In this document: piece after piece, positions 29,443 through 38,497 of the stretch
Position numbering within the stretch: position 1 is the stretch's first letter
How the letters are laid out: each line of letters begins with the position of its first letter
Assembly: GCF_018205345.1 (NCBI RefSeq)
Contig: NZ_JADRHM010000009.1
Location: 1-47,202 of the forward strand
Direction of reading: 5' to 3'
DNA length: 47,202 nt
Source: Fusobacterium sp. DD2
GTDB lineage: Bacteria > Fusobacteriota > Fusobacteriia > Fusobacteriales > Fusobacteriaceae
Notes under the pieces: model-generated
The model's database searches: none
What the model was told of the DNA's origin: nothing
What the model saw: only the letters and a program-made list of their open reading frames with translations
Made by a program: the position numbers and the translations under genes

Positions 29443-32400
29443 ATGAAAAAGAGATTGATGTTTATAACACTTTATATTTTTTTGGGCCTTCTTATTGCTT
29501 CATGTGGCGGTGGAGGAGGGGGTGGAGGCAGTGTAGCCACTCACCCTGGAAATGTTTCTCATGTACCTGGAGGCATTGAGAGACCAAAGCATGAAAATCC
29601 AGCTGTAAATCCAGGAGATGAGCATCCATCCGGTGGAGATCATGGATCAACAGGAGAAAGTGGGTTAGATTCATCATCTGATTCAGGAGATGGATCTTCA
29701 CAAGATGGAGGGCATGACTCATCAGGCACAGGACATGAAGGATCTCAAAGTGGAGGAGATAGCGGATCAGGATCCTCAGATAGTTCAGGAAGCGGTTCTT
29801 CACATGGAGGAGAACATGATGTGCCAGGAATTGGGGATGGACAATCTCAAGGTGGAGATAGTCAACATGGTGGCACAGGATCAACTGGAGAAAGTGATAC
29901 AGATGAAAGCCACAATAATTACGACAATCCACTTAATCTTTCAAGAACCTCATTTAAGTACATAGATAATCAGCAACTGCCAAATATAACAAGACCTGTA
30001 AATAGGCCAGAGTATATAATAGGGATTATGGATGCTGATTTTATAACACACAAAACAGATATGAAAAACAGGTATAACATAGAGATAATAGAGGATCTGC
30101 CACATGAGGTAAGAGCTCCAAATGGAGATAAACATGGAACCTATGTAATAAAAGTTATAAATCTTAATGGAGATGAAAACTTTAAAGTTGTAGCAGGAAG
30201 CTTTGGTGAGGTTGTATTTGATGGAAGACAAAATTTAAATGCAGTACGACCATCAGCAGATATCTATAAAAAGGCAATGGGATTTTTTGGAGATCAGAAA
30301 GTTAAGATATTTAACAACTCATGGGCAATAAATCTTGATGATAATAACTATCCAACTATAAATAGTGGAAACTTCAAAAGACGGCTTATGTCAGATGATG
30401 ATGAGGCCTTAGTTGAATTTTATAACGATACAGTAAACAATAAGGGAGGACTTTTTATCTGGGCTGCAGGAAATTGGGATAAAATAAAGGTAAATGGTAA
30501 GAATCAGAAAGTGCAGTATGGCAATGCCAGTATATTTGCCTCAATGCCTAAATATCTTCCAGAACTTGAAAAGGGATGGATCTCTGTTGTAGGAGCAGTA
30601 AATCAACAGTATGAGAGAGATTATGGACATTTTGCCTATGCAGGAGATGCGAAAAGATGGAGTATTGCTGCAAATGGAGATTTTACAATTATGGAATCAG
30701 GTGGTTCAAAGGCATATAGAGGGTCATCCTTTGCTGCACCACTTGTTACAAGAGCAGCAGGACTTGTATCACAGAAATTCCCCTGGATGAGTGCATCTCA
30801 GGTAAGAGATGTTATACTTACAACTGGTGATGATACACGTAAAATAAATTATAATGATAGTGAAGAGGTACGTGACAGAGATGAAAATAGATATCTTGAG
30901 ATGGAACCTGAAAGAAAATATGGTTGGGGATATCTGAACACTGCAAGAGCACTTAAAGGACCAGGAAGATTTTTAAATACGCTTCTTGCAGTTGATTCTA
31001 CAAATAAAGTTGATGGAAAAAATTACTTCCAGGCAAGGATACCAGCTGGAGACACATATTTTGAAAATAATATTTATGGAGATGCAGGAATTTATAAGAC
31101 AGGAAATGGTAAACTCCATCTTATGGGTAAAAACCACTATACAGGGGACACTGTTGTAAAAGAGGGGGAACTTCATGTTTACAAGGTTCATTCATCCCAA
31201 AATACATCTATTGAGAGTGGTGGAAAGCTCGTATTACATGATAAAGGATATATAGCACAGGTGGATAGTGATGACTATATCCTGAAAGGTGCTGGAAATG
31301 TTGAAAATCGTGGAGAGTTTGAACTGGATGGCACAGTGGGAACTATTGGTGGAAATTACAGATCTATGGATGGTGGAATGACAAAAATCCCTATAAATTC
31401 AAAACTTAGAGTTCTTGGAGAGGTAAGTATTGGAGAAAATGACACCTTGAGAGTGGAAACTTCAAATAATTATATTGGAAAGAGAATAGAAGTCCCTGTA
31501 ATTGAAGCTGAATCTGTAACAGTTGCTCCTCATGTTATGAGTGCACCTATTTTTGATAGCAGAGCTACTACAGATGGAAAAAATATAACGGTAACTCTGG
31601 AGAGAAAAAATCTTAAAGACTATGTTAAAACTGAGGATAAAAGCAGTTTAAATACACTTGAAAATATAGAGGGAGTACTTGCAGAACTTGATAGCAAACT
31701 GGAAACTGGAACTTTGTCAGAAAGTGATAAGTTGAGAGGAAAAACTCTTGAGACTATGTCAGCTGGAGCAATAGAAGATGCTTCTAAGTTAATATCTGGG
31801 GAAGTTTATGCATCGGCACAGGCTCTTACTTTTACCCAGGCAAGAGATGTAAATAGAGTATTAGGTAATCGTCTTGTAAAAGTTGAGGATACTTCAAACT
31901 GGAGTGGATGGCTGGAAGGGATGGGAAGTGATGGAAAACTATCTCAGAGTGGTTATGCATCTGCTAAGGTAAAAACAGCAGGTGGACAGTTTGGTATAGA
32001 TAAAAGATTGAGTAAAAATGCTGTTGCAGGAGTGGCTATCAACTATTCATATGGAGAAGCTGATTTCAGCAGATATGCTGGAAAATACAATAGTGATATT
32101 GTAGGAGTATCTATCTATGGAAAAAACAGTATTAAAGATGGAATTTATCTTGCAGGTAGATTGGGAATGTCAAGAATTTCAGCAAGAGTAAAAAGAGATC
32201 TTTTAGATGAAGAGATGAATTCTGTAACTGGGGATATTAAACATCACGATAGACTTTTTTCAGCTTATGGAGAGATAGGTAGAAGCTATAACTATATAAA
32301 TCCATATATTGGATACTCATACAATCATTTGAGAAGGGGAGGTTTCTCTGAATCAGATGCAGCATGGGGAATAAATACCAATAAAAAGGACTATGATTAT

Positions 32401-32703
32401 AGCTCTTTAACTGCTGGTATAAGAGGTTTTTACGAAAAAGACAGCTATAAGTTTACAGGATATATTGCTCATGATGTAATTCTTAGCAATCGTGATCTGA
32501 GCTTTGAAGGAAAATTTACAGGTTCTAACAGATTATATAGATTTAAGGGAATGAATCTTGTTAAAAACAGTACATGGTTTGGATTGGGAATAAGCAGGAA
32601 GGTTAATCCTCAATTTGACATAACTGGAAATGTTGACTTTGTTGTTGAAAAAGAAAAAATAAGAGATAATATAGTGAGTATTGGAATAAAATATTCATTT
32701 TAG
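29443..32703 (+). CDS. Lipoprotein autotransporter with subtilisin-like (S8) passenger, copy 1
   Basis: A predicted surface serine protease of 1086 residues. It has a lipoprotein signal with lipobox IASC (Cys21) and then eight glycines. A Gly/Ser/Asp/His-rich low-complexity linker follows (about 55-160). The S8 domain comes next: Asp197 (GIMDADF), His231 (KHGTYV), the oxyanion Asn344 (AAGN) and Ser429 (GSSFAAP). A beta-helix-like passenger stem with a KTGNGKLHL-type repeat follows (about 505-740). A C-terminal autotransporter beta-barrel (about 820-1086) ends in Phe (IKYSF). The family includes fusolisin, NalP and SphB1. A likely -10 box TATAAT is at 29396-29401. Copy 2 follows in tandem. Confidence 0.9.
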   Translation: MKKRLMFITLYIFLGLLIASCGGGGGGGGSVATHPGNVSHVPGGIERPKHENPAVNPGDEHPSGGDHGSTGESGLDSSSDSGDGSSQDGGHDSSGTGHEGSQSGGDSGSGSSDSSGSGSSHGGEHDVPGIGDGQSQGGDSQHGGTGSTGESDTDESHNNYDNPLNLSRTSFKYIDNQQLPNITRPVNRPEYIIGIMDADFITHKTDMKNRYNIEIIEDLPHEVRAPNGDKHGTYVIKVINLNGDENFKVVAGSFGEVVFDGRQNLNAVRPSADIYKKAMGFFGDQKVKIFNNSWAINLDDNNYPTINSGNFKRRLMSDDDEALVEFYNDTVNNKGGLFIWAAGNWDKIKVNGKNQKVQYGNASIFASMPKYLPELEKGWISVVGAVNQQYERDYGHFAYAGDAKRWSIAANGDFTIMESGGSKAYRGSSFAAPLVTRAAGLVSQKFPWMSASQVRDVILTTGDDTRKINYNDSEEVRDRDENRYLEMEPERKYGWGYLNTARALKGPGRFLNTLLAVDSTNKVDGKNYFQARIPAGDTYFENNIYGDAGIYKTGNGKLHLMGKNHYTGDTVVKEGELHVYKVHSSQNTSIESGGKLVLHDKGYIAQVDSDDYILKGAGNVENRGEFELDGTVGTIGGNYRSMDGGMTKIPINSKLRVLGEVSIGENDTLRVETSNNYIGKRIEVPVIEAESVTVAPHVMSAPIFDSRATTDGKNITVTLERKNLKDYVKTEDKSSLNTLENIEGVLAELDSKLETGTLSESDKLRGKTLETMSAGAIEDASKLISGEVYASAQALTFTQARDVNRVLGNRLVKVEDTSNWSGWLEGMGSDGKLSQSGYASAKVKTAGGQFGIDKRLSKNAVAGVAINYSYGEADFSRYAGKYNSDIVGVSIYGKNSIKDGIYLAGRLGMSRISARVKRDLLDEEMNSVTGDIKHHDRLFSAYGEIGRSYNYINPYIGYSYNHLRRGGFSESDAAWGINTNKKDYDYSSLTAGIRGFYEKDSYKFTGYIAHDVILSNRDLSFEGKFTGSNRLYRFKGMNLVKNSTWFGLGISRKVNPQFDITGNVDFVVEKEKIRDNIVSIGIKYSF

Positions 32704-32710
32704 TAAAGAG

Positions 32711-32739
32711 GCTGTAGCTGTGAAGTTACAGCTTTTTTG
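32711..32739 (+). terminator. Terminator after autotransporter copy 1
   Basis: AGCTGT (32716-32721) and ACAGCT (32728-32733) pair, and a T-run (32733-32738) follows. An alternative pairing, GCTGTA with TACAGC, uses 32711-32732. It separates the two autotransporters into independent units. Confidence 0.7.
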
Positions 32740-32751
32740 TTGATAAAAATT

Positions 32752-32780
32752 ACAATTTTGTGTACAAATTGTGATATAAT
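32752..32780 (+). promoter_or_regulatory. Promoter with operator-like inverted repeat for autotransporter copy 2
   Basis: A TATAAT -10 box (32775-32780) is preceded, where a -35 should be, by an inverted repeat ACAATTT (32752-32758) / AAATTGT (32766-32772). Nested in it is TTTGT-GT-ACAAA (32757-32768). No consensus -35 is present. The arrangement suggests control by a dimeric regulator; the equivalent position before copy 1 has no such repeat. Confidence 0.5.
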
Positions 32781-32849
32781 AGTAGAGGGAACCTCGGATA
32801 AAATTGTGTTTTATTAAGATATATATTTAGATTAAGGAGTAGATGCAAT

Positions 32850-35750
32850 ATGAAAGGAAAATTGAAATTTTTACCAGTGTATATACTTCTCGGTTTACTA
32901 GTAGCCTCATGTGGAGGAGGCGGAGGTGGTGGAGGTGGAAGTAACGTCAAAACCCCGCCAACTGGAACAACACATATACCTTCTGGGGGAGGATCAACTG
33001 GAACAGGAACTGGAAGTCACAGTGGAGGAAGTGGAGAAACAATAGATACAGCTTCACCAGCTGAAAGAAACTTCCTGATAGGTCTTTTAGACAGTGACTT
33101 TATAAGTGAAAAGGCAGATATTGAAGCTAAGTATGGAGATCGTATAGAGATACTCCCTAAGAAATATACTCCATCAGAAAATCAGCATGGAGTTGCTGTA
33201 CTTGAGGTTATATACAAAGGTAATGAGCAGTATAAGACAGTAGCAGCAAGTATTGGAGAGAAGAAGACAGAAAACACTTCAATAATTCATCCATCAGTTG
33301 ACCTTTATGAAGACGTACTTGGAGAACTTAGACATCAGAGAGTTAAGATATTTAACCAGTCTTGGGGGGCATCTTATCCGGATAATTACTTTGACGGTAC
33401 AGGACCTACACTCAGACAAGAAGATGTAAAAGAATTAATAGGTTCAGATAAAGAGCCAGGAACAACTGCAGAAAATGAAAAGATTCTCACTTTCTATAAG
33501 GATACAGTTAACAATAAAGGCGGACTCTTTATATGGAGTGCTGGAAACGCAGAAGACACAAAAAGAAAATCATATAACAATGCTACACTTTTAGCATCAC
33601 TTCCTAAATATTTTCCAGAACTTGAAAAAGGGTGGCTTGCAGTGGTAGGAACAAGAGAATCAGGTAAGTTACACCATTCATATGCAGGAGTAGCTGCTAA
33701 ATGGGCAATAACAGCACCTGGAGATTTTGAACTTAAGAAGCATGATAAAGCTGGAAATCTTGTCGAAATGGAATTTGACGGTTCATCATTCTCAGCACCA
33801 CTTGTTGCAAATGCAGCAGCTCATGTAGCTATAAAATATCCTTGGATGAGTGCATCACAGGTAAGAGATACACTTCTTACAACTACTGATAAGGTAACTG
33901 CACTTGGAGCACCTGAAGGTGAAGCAAACAGATATCTTGCGAATGACCCTGATATTAAGTATGGTTGGGGACTTTTAAATGCAAAAAGAGCACTGAAAGG
34001 ACCAGGAAGATTTTTAAACACACTTCTTGCAGTTGATTCTGCAAATAAAGTGGGTGGAAAAAATTACTTCCAGGCAAGAATTCCAAGTGGAGAGACAAAA
34101 TTTGAAAATGACATATATGGAGATTCTGGAATCTATAAAACAGGAACTGGAACTCTGGTTCTTTCTGGTAAAAACTACTATACTGGAGACAGTATTGTAA
34201 AAGAGGGAACAATTAAAATAAATAAAAATCACTCTTCTTCAAATACAACTATTGAAGAGGGAGCAAAAATTGTTCTTCACGACAAAGGTGTTATAGGACA
34301 ACTGGATATACGTGGAGAGGCTGTTACAGACCCTGGTAAGAAGAGCAACCTTTTAAATAAAGGAACATTTGAACTACTGGGAGATGGAACAGTTACAGGA
34401 GATTATAAATCTGATGGAAATGGTCGTACTGTTATAAATACTGGTAAGAAACTTAAAGTTGGAGGAACTGCTACACTTGGAGCAAATGATGCCCTTGTAA
34501 TGGATTTAGGTTCTAACTATATTGGTAAGAGAGCAGTTGCAACAACTATGGAAGCACAGAGAATTGAGGGAGTAGCTCCAAGAGTAATGGCTGGAGATAT
34601 TTTTAATGGAAGTGCTACAACAGATGGTAAGACTTTAACAGTAACACTTGAGAGAAAAAATCTTGAGGATTGTATAGAGGGTTCTGATGAGAGCAAACTT
34701 AATACAGCTGCAAATATGAACAGAGTTTTAGATGAACTTGACAGCAAACAGGTAGCTGGAACTTTGACTGCTAATGATAAGATTAAAGGTAGGGCAATTC
34801 AGACTCTTTCAGCATCATCACTTACAACTGTTACAGATTTTGTATCTGGAGAAGTTTATGCAACAGCACAGGCTCTGACATTTGCTCAGTCAAGAGATGT
34901 AAATAGAACTTTATCTAACCGTATGCTGACTTCTGATGGTGAGGGATGGCAAAGCTGGATGCAAGGTATGGGTTCTTATGGAAGAATTGATAAGAGCGGA
35001 TATGCAAGAGCTAAGACTCATGTAGTTGGTGGACAATTTGGTCTGGATAGAAAAGTTGGAAATAATGCAAGAGCAGGAGTTGCAATAGATTATTCATATG
35101 GAGATGCTGACTTTAATAGATTTGCAGGAGATGCAAAGAGTGACAATGTAGGAGTATCACTATATGGTAAAAAATCATTTGAAGACAGAAGCTATATAGC
35201 TGGAAGAACTGGAATAAGCAGAATAACTTCAAAGGTAAAAAGAGAGATACTTGATAGCAGTTTAAGTGGTGTAAAAGGAGATATTAAACACCATGATACA
35301 ATGCTTTCACTATATGCTGAGTTTGGAAAAACATTTGGATATTTTACTCCATATTTAGGATACTCTTATGATAATTTAAGAAGAGGAAGTTTCTCAGAAT
35401 CAAATGCAGCTTGGGGAATTAATGCAGATAAGAAAACTTATACAGCTAACAGAGTTGTCCTTGGTTTAAGAGGAGAATACAGTGGAGAAGATTACAGAGT
35501 AAATGGTTATGTATCTCATGAGATAAATGTTGGAAATAGAGACCTTGGATTTGATGGACATTTCACAGGTTCAGATGTAATGCTTAGATTTAAAGGTATA
35601 GATTTAGCAAGACATACTACATGGCTAGGTGTTGGAGCTGAAAAAGATATATCTCCATCAGTAGCGATTACAGGAAATCTTGATTTCTTATTTGAAAATG
35701 GAAAATCATGGAATAGCATAGCATCAGTTGGACTTAAATATTCATTCTAA
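32850..35750 (+). CDS. Lipoprotein autotransporter with subtilisin-like (S8) passenger, copy 2
   Basis: The tandem paralog of the preceding gene, 966 residues. It has lipobox VASC (Cys21) with nine glycines after it and only a short Gly/Ser/Thr linker (about 31-70). The S8 triad is Asp81 (GLLDSDF), His113 (NQHGVAV) and Ser313 (GSSFSAP), with the oxyanion Asn233. The stem region and C-terminal beta-barrel (ending LKYSF) closely follow copy 1. The block GPGRFLNTLLAVDS is identical in both. The difference in length is mostly the linker. Both copies keep all catalytic residues, so two active surface proteases are predicted. Targets are unknown. Confidence 0.9.
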   Translation: MKGKLKFLPVYILLGLLVASCGGGGGGGGGSNVKTPPTGTTHIPSGGGSTGTGTGSHSGGSGETIDTASPAERNFLIGLLDSDFISEKADIEAKYGDRIEILPKKYTPSENQHGVAVLEVIYKGNEQYKTVAASIGEKKTENTSIIHPSVDLYEDVLGELRHQRVKIFNQSWGASYPDNYFDGTGPTLRQEDVKELIGSDKEPGTTAENEKILTFYKDTVNNKGGLFIWSAGNAEDTKRKSYNNATLLASLPKYFPELEKGWLAVVGTRESGKLHHSYAGVAAKWAITAPGDFELKKHDKAGNLVEMEFDGSSFSAPLVANAAAHVAIKYPWMSASQVRDTLLTTTDKVTALGAPEGEANRYLANDPDIKYGWGLLNAKRALKGPGRFLNTLLAVDSANKVGGKNYFQARIPSGETKFENDIYGDSGIYKTGTGTLVLSGKNYYTGDSIVKEGTIKINKNHSSSNTTIEEGAKIVLHDKGVIGQLDIRGEAVTDPGKKSNLLNKGTFELLGDGTVTGDYKSDGNGRTVINTGKKLKVGGTATLGANDALVMDLGSNYIGKRAVATTMEAQRIEGVAPRVMAGDIFNGSATTDGKTLTVTLERKNLEDCIEGSDESKLNTAANMNRVLDELDSKQVAGTLTANDKIKGRAIQTLSASSLTTVTDFVSGEVYATAQALTFAQSRDVNRTLSNRMLTSDGEGWQSWMQGMGSYGRIDKSGYARAKTHVVGGQFGLDRKVGNNARAGVAIDYSYGDADFNRFAGDAKSDNVGVSLYGKKSFEDRSYIAGRTGISRITSKVKREILDSSLSGVKGDIKHHDTMLSLYAEFGKTFGYFTPYLGYSYDNLRRGSFSESNAAWGINADKKTYTANRVVLGLRGEYSGEDYRVNGYVSHEINVGNRDLGFDGHFTGSDVMLRFKGIDLARHTTWLGVGAEKDISPSVAITGNLDFLFENGKSWNSIASVGLKYSF

Positions 35751-35757
35751 ATAAATA

Positions 35758-35795
35758 TGCCTGGTAAGTAATGGGGGTTACTTACCAGGCATTTT
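35758..35795. terminator. Bidirectional terminator between autotransporter copy 2 and kdgT
   Basis: TGCCTGGTAAGTAA (35758-35771) and TTACTTACCAGGCA (35778-35791) form a perfect 14-bp stem with a 6-base loop, followed by TTTT. It lies between convergent genes. Confidence 0.9.
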
Positions 35796-35847
35796 ACGTT
35801 ATATAGAATTTAAGATTGCGATTCAGTGTGAAGTTAGAATATTTAAT

Positions 35848-36792
35848 TTATACAGTTTGCTGCATTTTTTTTCTATTGTATTTATAAACATAAGTAGTAA
35901 GTATAGGTACTAAAAATGCAGTTAGAATTGTAGAAGCAGCAACTTGGGCTGTTGCTATTTGAGCCACATCTAATAATCTTGGATCCATAGCAGCAATAGC
36001 CATAGGGGTAGCTACTGCGTTACCAGATGTAGAAGATATAGATGCACCAGCAATCCCGCTTCCACCAGTTATTTTATCAGAGAATATGTTAAAAATTCCA
36101 CCAATAAAGACAGTCATAAGTCCTAGGATTATTCCTGGAATTCCAGCATGAACTAACATAGAAAGATTTATTCCACACCCAAGTCCAAAGGCAAAGAACG
36201 GAATCATAGTCCCTCCAGCTTTAGATAAGAACACTTTCATATCTTCATCTAGATTACCTAATATTGCTCCAAGAACAATAGGAATAATAGCACCAATTAG
36301 GATAGAAAATGGAATAGCTGCAACACCAGCACTTCCAAGAGCAATCATTGTAAGAAATGGACCGTCATTTAAAGATACAATAGCAATTGCACCAGTGTCA
36401 GTGGCATCACCAAATTCACCTGTAAGAGCTGCGTATAATCCACCATTACTATTTGTCATTGCAGCGATTATAGCAAGGGCAGATAATCCAAAAAGACCAT
36501 TTGTACCAAAAATTTTATTAACCAGTATCCCAATAGCAGCTCCAATAACAAACTTAGTTATTGTTATGACACATCCTTTTTTTATAACTTTTGGTGCAGC
36601 TTTAAGATTTATCTCTGCTCCCATACAAACTAAGAATACAGCAAGAATAGGCATAGCACCTCTTGCAAGGTTAGTAGTAAAACTTCCTATATCCAGTATT
36701 CCAGGGCAGAAAGTATTCATGATGGCACCTATTATAAGAGGGATTACCATCATTCCACCTGGTACTCTTTCTATTGCTTTTTTAATTTTCAT
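35848..36792 (-). CDS. kdgT: 2-keto-3-deoxygluconate permease
   Basis: An inner-membrane proton-coupled transporter for 2-keto-3-deoxygluconate or a related sugar acid. The 314-residue product starts with the family-typical [21 protein letters not shown] segment split over about 3-23, and has about ten predicted helices. It is the last gene of a three-gene unit behind a UxaA-type dehydratase pair. No KDG kinase (kdgK) or KDPG aldolase (kdgA) is nearby, so the imported compound may not be KDG itself. The ribosome binding site is AGGAGG. Confidence 0.85.
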   Translation of the reverse strand: MKIKKAIERVPGGMMVIPLIIGAIMNTFCPGILDIGSFTTNLARGAMPILAVFLVCMGAEINLKAAPKVIKKGCVITITKFVIGAAIGILVNKIFGTNGLFGLSALAIIAAMTNSNGGLYAALTGEFGDATDTGAIAIVSLNDGPFLTMIALGSAGVAAIPFSILIGAIIPIVLGAILGNLDEDMKVFLSKAGGTMIPFFAFGLGCGINLSMLVHAGIPGIILGLMTVFIGGIFNIFSDKITGGSGIAGASISSTSGNAVATPMAIAAMDPRLLDVAQIATAQVAASTILTAFLVPILTTYVYKYNRKKMQQTV

Positions 36793-36820
36793 GTTATTAT
36801 CCTCCTAAATATTTAAAAAA

Positions 36821-37978
36821 CTAGAATGTTGGTGCAGTTTTATATATACAGAATTCTCTATGTTTTAATGCTTCAGCTTTAGTTGTTTTTCCGTTGCATA
36901 CAGCAATTATCTCTTCCAATAATTTTTTACCCATTTCCTCTATTGTTTTATGACCTGAAATAATTTCAGATACATCAAAGTCAATGTTGTCTTTCATATT
37001 ATTGTAAGTATGAGCATTTCCAGTAAGTTTTATAACAGGAGCAAGAGGATTTCCAGTAGGAGTACCTCTACCAGTTGTGAATATTACAATTTGAGCACCT
37101 CCAGCAACCATACCAGTTATAGATTCAATATCTTGTCCTGGAGTATCCATGATAAATAGTCCTTTTTCAGTAGGAATATCTGCATATTGTAAAACTCCTT
37201 GGAATGGAGCAGTTCCAGATTTGTGAATACATCCTAAAGATTTTTCCTCTATAGATGTCAATCCTCCTTCTATATTACCAGGAGTTGGCTGTCCACCTCT
37301 TATATCTTCACCAAGAGCCATTGCTCTTTTTTCACATCCTCTAACTAGATCCAATATTTCCTGAGATACTTTAGCATTGATTCCACGTTTTGCAACTACA
37401 TGTTCAGCACCTATAAATTCAGTAGTTTCAGAAAGTATACTTGTTCCACCGTTGTTAACTATTATATCAGATGCAACACCACATGTTGGATTTGAAGCAA
37501 GACCAGAAGTTGTATCAGATCCTCCACATTCCATTCCAAGTATTAAATCTGAAATATCACATTCAACTTTTTCATCTAAAGATAAATCTTGAACAAACTT
37601 TCTGGCAATAGAAACACCTTTTGCATATGCTTTAAGTGTTCCACCTTCTCCTTGAATAGTTATCATTTCAACTGGTTTTCCAGTTTTTTTAATCTCTTCA
37701 TATACATGTAGTGGTTCAGTTCCTTCACATCCTAATCCAACTACTAGAACTGCACCAACATTTGGATGTATTCCAGTATTTATGATAGTTTTTGTAGTAA
37801 GTCTTGCGTCACTGGCTATTTGACAACATCCAAAAGTATTATTAATATGTGTAGTTCCTTCTACAGCATTAGATATATCCTGTGCTAATTTATTTGAACA
37901 AACACTTGTTGCTAGAATAAGAACGTAATTTCTAATTCCCACTTTTCCATCTTTTCTCTTGTAACCCATGAATTTCAT
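36821..37978 (-). CDS. UxaA-family dehydratase, large subunit
   Basis: A 385-residue protein resembling the catalytic C-terminal part of altronate dehydratase (UxaA), galactarate dehydratase (GarD) and the sulfolactate sulfo-lyase large subunit (SuyB). Visible family motifs are FMGYKRKDGKVGIRNYVLIL at the N-terminus, NTFGCCQI near 50, VGLGCEGTE, LGMECGGSDTTSGLASNP, and TGRGTPTGNPLAPVIK. The conserved cysteines probably bind iron. The start at 37978 is placed eight bases after AGGAGG; the ATG two codons upstream is too close. It acts with the SAF-domain small subunit encoded 24 bases upstream. The substrate is open. Confidence 0.85.
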   Translation of the reverse strand: MKFMGYKRKDGKVGIRNYVLILATSVCSNKLAQDISNAVEGTTHINNTFGCCQIASDARLTTKTIINTGIHPNVGAVLVVGLGCEGTEPLHVYEEIKKTGKPVEMITIQGEGGTLKAYAKGVSIARKFVQDLSLDEKVECDISDLILGMECGGSDTTSGLASNPTCGVASDIIVNNGGTSILSETTEFIGAEHVVAKRGINAKVSQEILDLVRGCEKRAMALGEDIRGGQPTPGNIEGGLTSIEEKSLGCIHKSGTAPFQGVLQYADIPTEKGLFIMDTPGQDIESITGMVAGGAQIVIFTTGRGTPTGNPLAPVIKLTGNAHTYNNMKDNIDFDVSEIISGHKTIEEMGKKLLEEIIAVCNGKTTKAEALKHREFCIYKTAPTF

Positions 37979-38002
37979 AATCATTTCCTCCTAAATTATA
38001 GA

Positions 38003-38299
38003 TTAATTGTGTATTTTGTCTCCTCTTCCTCTATCACTTTCAACGTTGTGTACATGGACATGTTCACCAACAGAGATATCTTTAGTTGCAACACCTATAC
38101 TTTCGTTGTATTTTATAACGTGTTCTCCTTTTTTAATATCTTTAATTGCAAACTTGTGACCAAATTTAACATCCTCTTTAAGAGTTATCTCAATAACATC
38201 TTTTCCAAGAAACATTTTAGCCACATCTCCACGTTTTAAATCAACTGTTGCTGTAGCTAAAGAATCATTAGTCGTAATTATAACTGCCTGTTTTTCCAT
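38003..38299 (-). CDS. SAF-domain small subunit of a UxaA-family dehydratase
   Basis: A 98-residue protein with the SAF fold that forms the N-terminal domain of fused altronate and galactarate dehydratases. Here it is a separate subunit, as in SuyA of sulfolactate sulfo-lyase and in some split altronate dehydratases. Visible patterns include LKEDVKFGHKFAIKDIKKGEHVIKY (split over about 51-75), with His and Lys residues likely to be in the active site. It is the first gene of the unit and has an AAGGAGGAG site and a sigma-54 type promoter upstream. Confidence 0.83.
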   Translation of the reverse strand: MEKQAVIITTNDSLATATVDLKRGDVAKMFLGKDVIEITLKEDVKFGHKFAIKDIKKGEHVIKYNESIGVATKDISVGEHVHVHNVESDRGRGDKIHN

Positions 38300-38335
38300 A
38301 TTCTCCTCCTTATATATTTGCTATGCTCTTTATAT

Positions 38336-38351
38336 AGCAACTTCTATGCCA
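38336..38351 (-). promoter_or_regulatory. Sigma-54 (-24/-12) promoter of the SAF-UxaA-KdgT unit
   Basis: On the minus strand TGGCATAGAAGTTGCT carries the GG (-24) and GC (-12) elements with the required 10 bases between them. It closely follows the consensus TGGCAC-N5-TTGC. It lies about 37 bases before the SAF-subunit start and next to a divergent sigma-54 activator gene. Confidence 0.85.
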
Positions 38352-38380
38352 TATATATTTTAATTATGTATAAAGTACGC

Positions 38381-38390
38381 AACAACTGTT
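38381..38390. promoter_or_regulatory. Candidate upstream activator site for the sigma-54 activator
   Basis: AACAACTGTT is an inverted repeat (AACA/TGTT) about 30 bases upstream of the -24 element and about 108 bases before the activator gene. Binding by the divergent activator is an inference. Confidence 0.4.
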
Positions 38391-38497
38391 AAAATCTATG
38401 ATTAAACATATGAAAAAGATATTCAGTATGGTATAATTGAAAGAAATTAATTTAAAACGATGTATTTTACAGCAGCAAAATACAGCTTGGAGGAAAA

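Noticed and set aside
29506-29530. G-rich tract (poly-Gly codons) as a phase-variable homopolymer
   Set aside because: The tract is made of mixed GGN codons with at most five Gs in a row, which is too short for frequent frame slippage. Gain or loss of whole codons remains possible.
29492-29965. Two overlapping frames (one on each strand) in the linker region of autotransporter copy 1
   Set aside because: Both come from the repetitive Gly/Ser/Asp/His-coding DNA. Their products are His/Leu- or Asp/Met-rich and match nothing known.
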